Below are positions 5,952 through 9,300 of a DNA stretch of 9,300 nt, in pieces (position 1 is the stretch's first letter; every line of letters begins with the position of its first letter). This DNA is from Nitrososphaeraceae archaeon (GTDB lineage: Archaea; Thermoproteota; Nitrososphaeria; Nitrososphaerales; Nitrosopumilaceae). Both the position numbers and the translations under genes were made by a program. The stretch is from positions 1 through 9,300 of the forward strand of contig JAICHE010000030.1 of the NCBI GenBank assembly GCA_025922755.1, in the 5' to 3' direction. The notes beneath the pieces were generated by a model. That model did not search any database and was not told the DNA's origin. It saw only the letters and a list, made by a program, of their open reading frames with translations.

Positions 5952-7250
5952 TTAGAATTTGAATTCCTCTGATGCCTTAATCATTTTCTGAATGTCCTGT
6001 TTGGTGTGTGCTAAAGAAATGGCTCCTAGTTTTCCAGGCAAAAAGAATATTCCGTCCTTTACTATCATTTTAAAATGATATTTTTGCAATAATTTTGAAT
6101 TACATTTTGCAGCATCCGAAGAATTGCTAACACTTGTAATTCCATTATCCGTAAAATGAGTCATAAACAAAGAACCCTTTCCTGTAACTATTACTTTATC
6201 TTCAAATGTCTTGGTCAATCCTTTTCTTGCCATATACCCTAACTCGTTGAGCTTGGAGTATATTTTATTGCTGGAATTTTTAAGCTCGCTTAGTGTTGCA
6301 TATCCTGCAACCATTGAGGATGGGTTTGCCGAAAATGTTCCACCGCCCACATATGATCTTTCTGATTTTTTCTTTCCTGTGGTGTCTGCATACTCCATTA
6401 TCTCTTTTTTACCGCACATTACTCCTATTGCCATTCCTCCACCAACAATTTTGCCTAGAGTTACAATATCTGGGTCTAATTTCATTGTGGGATACAAACA
6501 ACCAAACCTAAATCGAAATCCTGTAACGATTTCATCCAAAATAAACAACGATTTATTTTTGTGAACAAATTCTTGAATTCCTTTTAGATAGTCAGACGTG
6601 GCAGGAATACACCCTCCCCCTCCTAACACTGGTTCAATGATTACTCCTGCTAAATCTTTGGAAACTTTTTTTAGAATTTTTATGGATTCTTCTAAATTGT
6701 TATATGGGATCGATACAATTTTTTCTTCATTAATCACACCACTACTTTCAGATTCGCTAAATGGCCAATTAACGGATTTTAGTAAATCTGAAGTATATCC
6801 ATGCCACCCTCCGTCAATCTTTGCAATAATTTTTCTTCCTGTTACAGAACGAGCAAGTCTGACTGCATACATTGTAGCTTCAGTACCTGATGTTACATAA
6901 CGAATCTTCTCAGCTACTGGAACTGCCTTTGAAATTATTTCTGATAATTTTATTGTCTGCTCGTTTACTGTGCCGTACATCCAACTTTTTTTTATCTGAC
7001 TTTCCAATGCTTTTTTTACATTTTTTGGACCATGGCCTAAAATTAAGCTCCAGTGACCCATCCAATAGTCTGTGTACTTGTTATCATCCACATCTATCAG
7101 ACTTTTTCCGGAGGATTGTTTCACGACAAATGGATATGGTTCATAGAATCTTATGTTATGACTCACTCCATTAACATGTAATTTTGAAGATAATGCAAAT
7201 AATTTTGCAGATTTTTTAGTCTTTTTTTTATATTCTGAAATTATACTCAT
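5952..7250 (-). CDS. glutamate-1-semialdehyde 2,1-aminomutase-like class III aminotransferase
   Basis: 432 residues, close to the length of glutamate-1-semialdehyde aminomutase (GSAM/HemL). It is a fold-type I PLP enzyme: Ser121-Gly-Thr123 of the SGTEAT motif grips the cofactor phosphate, Asp239-Glu240 (LDEIVTGFR) contacts the pyridine nitrogen, Lys267 (TLGKIVGGG) is the Schiff-base lysine, and GGGTFSANP (302-310) is the second phosphate-binding loop. GSAM makes 5-aminolevulinate for haem and cobalamin. However, the segment after the cofactor motif reads GGWHGYTSDLL with no AGSG loop, unlike canonical HemL, so it may be a GSAM-like paralogue acting on another substrate. It is divergent from the rRNA operon, a linkage known in marine group I archaea. 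A T6 run follows the stop. Confidence 0.88.
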   Translation of the reverse strand: MSIISEYKKKTKKSAKLFALSSKLHVNGVSHNIRFYEPYPFVVKQSSGKSLIDVDDNKYTDYWMGHWSLILGHGPKNVKKALESQIKKSWMYGTVNEQTIKLSEIISKAVPVAEKIRYVTSGTEATMYAVRLARSVTGRKIIAKIDGGWHGYTSDLLKSVNWPFSESESSGVINEEKIVSIPYNNLEESIKILKKVSKDLAGVIIEPVLGGGGCIPATSDYLKGIQEFVHKNKSLFILDEIVTGFRFRFGCLYPTMKLDPDIVTLGKIVGGGMAIGVMCGKKEIMEYADTTGKKKSERSYVGGGTFSANPSSMVAGYATLSELKNSSNKIYSKLNELGYMARKGLTKTFEDKVIVTGKGSLFMTHFTDNGITSVSNSSDAAKCNSKLLQKYHFKMIVKDGIFFLPGKLGAISLAHTKQDIQKMIKASEEFKF

Positions 7251-7316
7251 TTTCTATCCTTGTTTGTAATTAATTCGGGCTATAATCTAACCAAAGATCG
7301 GTTTCTTTAGGCATGG

Positions 7317-7324
7317 TTTATATG
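7317..7324 (+). promoter_or_regulatory. rRNA operon promoter (TATA box)
   Basis: TTTATATG is preceded by the purine-rich GGCATGG, which could serve as a weak BRE. With usual archaeal spacing, transcription would start near 7343-7347, about 190 nt before mature 16S. It is the best TATA match in the 283-nt region between the divergent aminotransferase gene and the 16S gene. Confidence 0.55.
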
Positions 7325-7438
7325 TATTTGAAAAGTCTCACCTTCTGCATACGTAACGCAATAGGCGGCGCTTGTGATGAAGTATGGTAATATACCATTT
7401 TGTGATTCATGGGCCTCCAGTTACGCATACAAAATGAG

Positions 7439-7460
7439 GATTTGATCAAGTGATCAAATC
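7439..7460. repeat. perfect 10-bp inverted repeat in the rRNA leader
   Basis: GATTTGATCA and TGATCAAATC are separated by AG only. In RNA the innermost pairs would open to make a loop, leaving about 9 bp. It lies 3 nt before the 16S processing stem, and its left half can alternatively pair with 9040-9047 beyond the 3' arm of that stem. Confidence 0.75.
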
Positions 7461-7463
7461 TGA

Positions 7464-7487
7464 GATGTGAAGATTATGTGCATCCGT
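7464..7487 (+). other. 5' arm of the 16S rRNA processing stem
   Basis: GATGTGAAGATTA (7464-7476) pairs perfectly with 9030-9042 and GTGCATCCGT (7478-7487) pairs perfectly with 9020-9029, leaving one unpaired T at 7477. The 23-bp helix encloses the whole 16S gene, as expected of the stem in which archaeal pre-16S is cut. Confidence 0.85.
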
Positions 7488-7533
7488 CAATTCCAATATA
7501 GTACAAATGTACTTCAATAATCAAAAAATCAGA

Positions 7534-9005
<1,472 letters not shown>

Positions 9006-9019
9006 GATAAGGAAAGTGT

Positions 9020-9042
9020 ACGGATGCACTAATCTTCACATC
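9020..9042 (+). other. 3' arm of the 16S rRNA processing stem
   Basis: ACGGATGCAC (9020-9029) and TAATCTTCACATC (9030-9042) are the exact complements of the leader segments 7478-7487 and 7464-7476. The two blocks are contiguous here but separated by a single T on the 5' side. The arm starts about 15 nt after mature 16S. Confidence 0.85.
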
Positions 9043-9056
9043 AAATCATCGATGCA

Positions 9057-9078
9057 ATGCATCACGAAAGTGATGTAT
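9057..9078 (+). other. spacer hairpin with GAAA tetraloop
   Basis: ATGCATCAC and GTGATGTAT form a 9-bp stem with one G-U pair, closed by GAAA, a stable GNRA tetraloop that often serves as a tertiary contact or protein site. An overlapping alternative palindrome, GATGCA-A-TGCATC (9051-9063), would compete with it. Confidence 0.65.
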
Positions 9079-9092
9079 GAAGGATGTAGCGG

Positions 9093-9108
9093 GTCCCTGC
9101 CAGGGGAC
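9093..9108 (+). other. spacer hairpin with GCCA loop
   Basis: GTCCCT and GGGGAC form six pairs (one G-U) around a GCCA loop. The G+C-rich stem stands out from the A+T-rich spacer and may separate the 16S and 23S processing domains. Confidence 0.5.
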
Positions 9109-9151
9109 TTGCAATGATCGTCGTGCATAGTCGTGTAATATGTGGCTGAAT

Positions 9152-9300
9152 TTGCCGGTGTAAAGACGGTAATAGGTGGATTGCTAGGCTTGAGGAGAGA
9201 TGAAGGACGTGGCAAGCTGCGATAAGCTCGGGGTAGGCGCACGCATCCTATGATCCCGAGATTTCCGAATGAGAATCTTACACATTTGTGTATTCCAGTA
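9152..9300 (+). rRNA. 23S ribosomal RNA (5' part)
   Basis: The first roughly 150 nt of large-subunit rRNA, cut by the window edge. Diagnostic segments are GGTGGATTGCTAGGCT (from 9175; variant of the usual GGTGGATGCCTAGGC), GATGAAGGACGTGGCAAGCT (from 9200), GCGATAAGCTCGGGG and GATTTCCGAATGAG. The start is placed about 22 nt before GGTGGAT by analogy with other 23S rRNAs and is uncertain by several bases. Confidence 0.93.

Larger units (their letters stand above)
7345..7533 (+). other. 5' external transcribed spacer (pre-16S leader)
   Basis: No protein gene is seen here. It contains a 6-bp hairpin with a 3-nt loop (ATGGTA at 7384-7389 with TACCAT at 7393-7398), a possible long-range CGTAAC/GTTACG pairing (7352-7357 with 7420-7425), a 10-bp palindrome (7439-7460), the 5' arm of the 16S processing stem (7464-7487) and a small hairpin AGTAC-AAAT-GTACT (7500-7513) just before mature 16S. 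The dense structure fits a processed rRNA leader. The transcription start is inferred from the TATA box only. Confidence 0.6.
9006..9150 (+). other. 16S-23S internal transcribed spacer, no tRNA
   Basis: About 145 nt with no tRNA-like cloverleaf, unlike many euryarchaea, which carry tRNA-Ala here. It holds the 3' arm of the 16S processing stem and two clear hairpins described separately. The 5' arm of the 23S processing stem should lie in its last part, but its partner is beyond the window. Confidence 0.8.

Noticed and set aside
6211..7174. Several plus-strand frames of 72-117 codons opposite the aminotransferase gene
   Set aside because: Shadows of a well-supported PLP enzyme with intact catalytic motifs; no promoter or motifs of their own.
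7374..7463. A perfect C box (GTGATGA at 7374-7380) and a CTGA (7460-7463) in the rRNA leader, as if a C/D-box guide RNA
   Set aside because: The boxes are about 80 nt apart, no terminal stem joins them, and no convincing C'/D' pair or rRNA-complementary guide lies between.
9006..9150. tRNA gene in the 16S-23S spacer
   Set aside because: No GGTTCRA T-arm, CCA-type acceptor or cloverleaf can be drawn.

Overview
The window comes from an ammonia-oxidising archaeon of the Nitrosopumilus/Nitrosarchaeum type (Thaumarchaeota/Nitrososphaerota, marine group I.1a). The evidence is an archaeal 16S rRNA opening with the TCCGGTTGATCCTGCCGG motif, a short tRNA-free 16S-23S spacer, A+T-rich protein genes with TATA boxes about 25-30 nt before the start codons (leaderless mRNAs), a DnaJ-ferredoxin fusion typical of the group, a surface protein with a PEFG-type C-terminal sorting signal, and a glutamate-1-semialdehyde-aminotransferase-like gene beside the rRNA operon, a linkage long known from marine group I archaea.

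Layout. 1-663 (+): a possible gene tail, then a 56-residue C2H2 zinc-finger microprotein and, 2 nt later, a one-helix membrane protein. 702-1109 (+): HIT-family nucleotide hydrolase. 1106-1804 (-): DnaJ-ferredoxin fusion, convergent with the HIT gene and sharing a TTAA that holds both stop codons. 1841-3024 (-): a tight three-gene operon read right to left: coiled-coil/SHOCT protein, a cupin resembling Mn-dependent hydroxynitrile lyases, and a second cupin whose usual metal ligands are partly replaced. 3122-3826 (+): unrecognised protein with a TTG start and no internal Met. 3823-4653 (-): TPR protein, again convergent through a shared TTAA. 4762-5940 (+): secreted, membrane-anchored PEFG-CTERM protein with a consensus TATA box. 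5952-7250 (-): class III PLP aminotransferase. 7317-9300 (+): rRNA operon with promoter, about 190 nt of leader, complete 16S, about 145 nt of spacer and the first part of 23S.

The protein genes do not form one pathway. They are a housekeeping patchwork of chaperone/redox, nucleotide hydrolysis, cupin enzymes, a TPR scaffold and a surface protein, packed very tightly: two 4-nt convergent overlaps and 0-2 nt gaps inside operons. Transcription termination appears to rely on T-runs, some lying inside the facing gene.

The observations most worth checking are the 16S processing stem (two perfect helices separated by one bulged base, with no obvious canonical bulge-helix-bulge, and a palindrome that competes with the stem), the GSAM-like enzyme that lacks hallmark GSAM loop motifs, the DnaJ-ferredoxin fusion, and the cupin pair. 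I did not find a clearly new defence or mobile system in this window.
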